Source of the DNA: Chloroflexota bacterium
GTDB lineage: Bacteria; Chloroflexota; UBA5177; JANWHV01
Assembly (NCBI GenBank): GCA_028287725.1
Contig: JAQBPC010000127.1
Coordinates: 1-5,587 of the forward strand
Direction: 5' to 3'
Length of the DNA stretch: 5,587 bases
In this document: positions 5,218-5,587 of the stretch, piece by piece
Layout of the letters: every line of letters begins with the position of its first letter
Numbering within the stretch: the first letter of the stretch is position 1
Position numbers and translations under genes: made by a program
The notes under the pieces: model-generated
The model's database searches: none
What the model was told of the DNA's origin: nothing
Seen by the model: only the letters and a program-made list of their open reading frames with translations

Positions 5218-5587
5218 TCAAAGGGATGCTTCTAAATACCCTACCGGGTCGACTTCAAGGACCATAGTCTGAAGATGGTATTCCCACGCATCCAGTCCTA
5301 TGCAGGCGTAGCTCCCGCTCGGTTTTTCCTCACTGCGCCACACAACGTCCGTGTCGTCCGAACGCCACCATCGATAGGTGCCTAAGAACGTGCCGGCGAC
5401 GCACCAGCCGAACCACCAATGCGGCTCGTCGCGCCAGAACGCCCTGGCGAAGCCGTGCTCGAAGATGATGGACTTCCAGTAATCGCAATCCCAGAATGGC
5501 TGAGAGTCGCCGGTGTCCCTCACGGTGTAGGTCATCCAGGCGTGGAGTGACTTGAAAGGCACTGGGCAAAACTCAACCCAGCCGTTC
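5218..5587 (-). CDS. Unrecognised tryptophan-rich protein, C-terminal part (cut by window edge)
   Basis: The frame is open from the right edge to a TGA at 5218-5220, giving 122 visible residues. A GTG at 5560-5562 is in frame, but the frame continues upstream of it (NGWVEFCP...), so the true start is probably outside the window. Third codon positions are mostly G or C through the first two thirds, as in a real gene here, and a strong stem-loop follows the stop. Twelve of 122 residues are Trp, including the pairs in PHWWFGW and YRWWRSDD; Asp, Phe and Tyr are also common. There is no signal peptide or clear membrane segment in the visible part. I recognise no family. The aromatic clusters could belong to a small beta-rich or ligand-binding domain, but no function can be assigned. 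Confidence 0.6.
   Translation of the reverse strand, partial: NGWVEFCPVPFKSLHAWMTYTVRDTGDSQPFWDCDYWKSIIFEHGFARAFWRDEPHWWFGWCVAGTFLGTYRWWRSDDTDVVWRSEEKPSGSYACIGLDAWEYHLQTMVLEVDPVGYLEASL

Overview
The window is a GC-rich bacterial segment (roughly 60% G+C by eye) with five protein genes on the minus strand and one on the plus strand. Two of the minus-strand genes are cut by the window edges. Nothing fixes the taxon. A secreted PQQ-type dehydrogenase, an LLM flavin oxidoreductase and a COG2085 reductase fit soil or plant-associated Proteobacteria, Acidobacteria or Actinobacteria about equally. No phage, IS, CRISPR, tRNA or rRNA was recognised.

Left part (1-1550): a leftward operon runs from a MarR-family repressor (951-1466) through a Rossmann-fold NADPH-dependent F420-reductase-like protein (289-954, ATGA overlap with marR) to a luciferase-like (LLM) flavin oxidoreductase whose first 80 residues are visible (1-240). 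Upstream of marR lie two adjacent palindromes, 14 bp centre to centre, inside a good sigma70-like promoter. This is the expected layout of an autoregulated redox cassette, in which the reductase may support the oxidoreductase.

Middle (1550-2893): an alpha/beta hydrolase with a complete Ser-Asp-His triad (1778-2662) points rightward, divergent from the marR operon. It has a long leader with a possible extended -10 promoter and a strong ribosome binding site. The 231-bp gap between it and the convergent dehydrogenase holds GC-rich palindromes and a short stretch encoding a Rossmann-like glycine motif, possibly a gene remnant.

Right part (2894-5587): a leftward secreted PQQ beta-propeller dehydrogenase of the membrane glucose dehydrogenase (Gcd) type (2894-4603) keeps the catalytic Asp and PQQ-contacting Lys but has no membrane domain and no cytochrome domain. 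Upstream is about 600 bp of apparently non-coding DNA with a hairpin, imperfect repeats and a strong terminator-like stem. The last feature is the C-terminal part of an unrecognised tryptophan-rich protein (5218-5587).

I see no convincing undescribed multi-gene system. The most interesting points are the MarR tandem operator with its redox operon, the streamlined Gcd-like enzyme, and the Trp-rich orphan.
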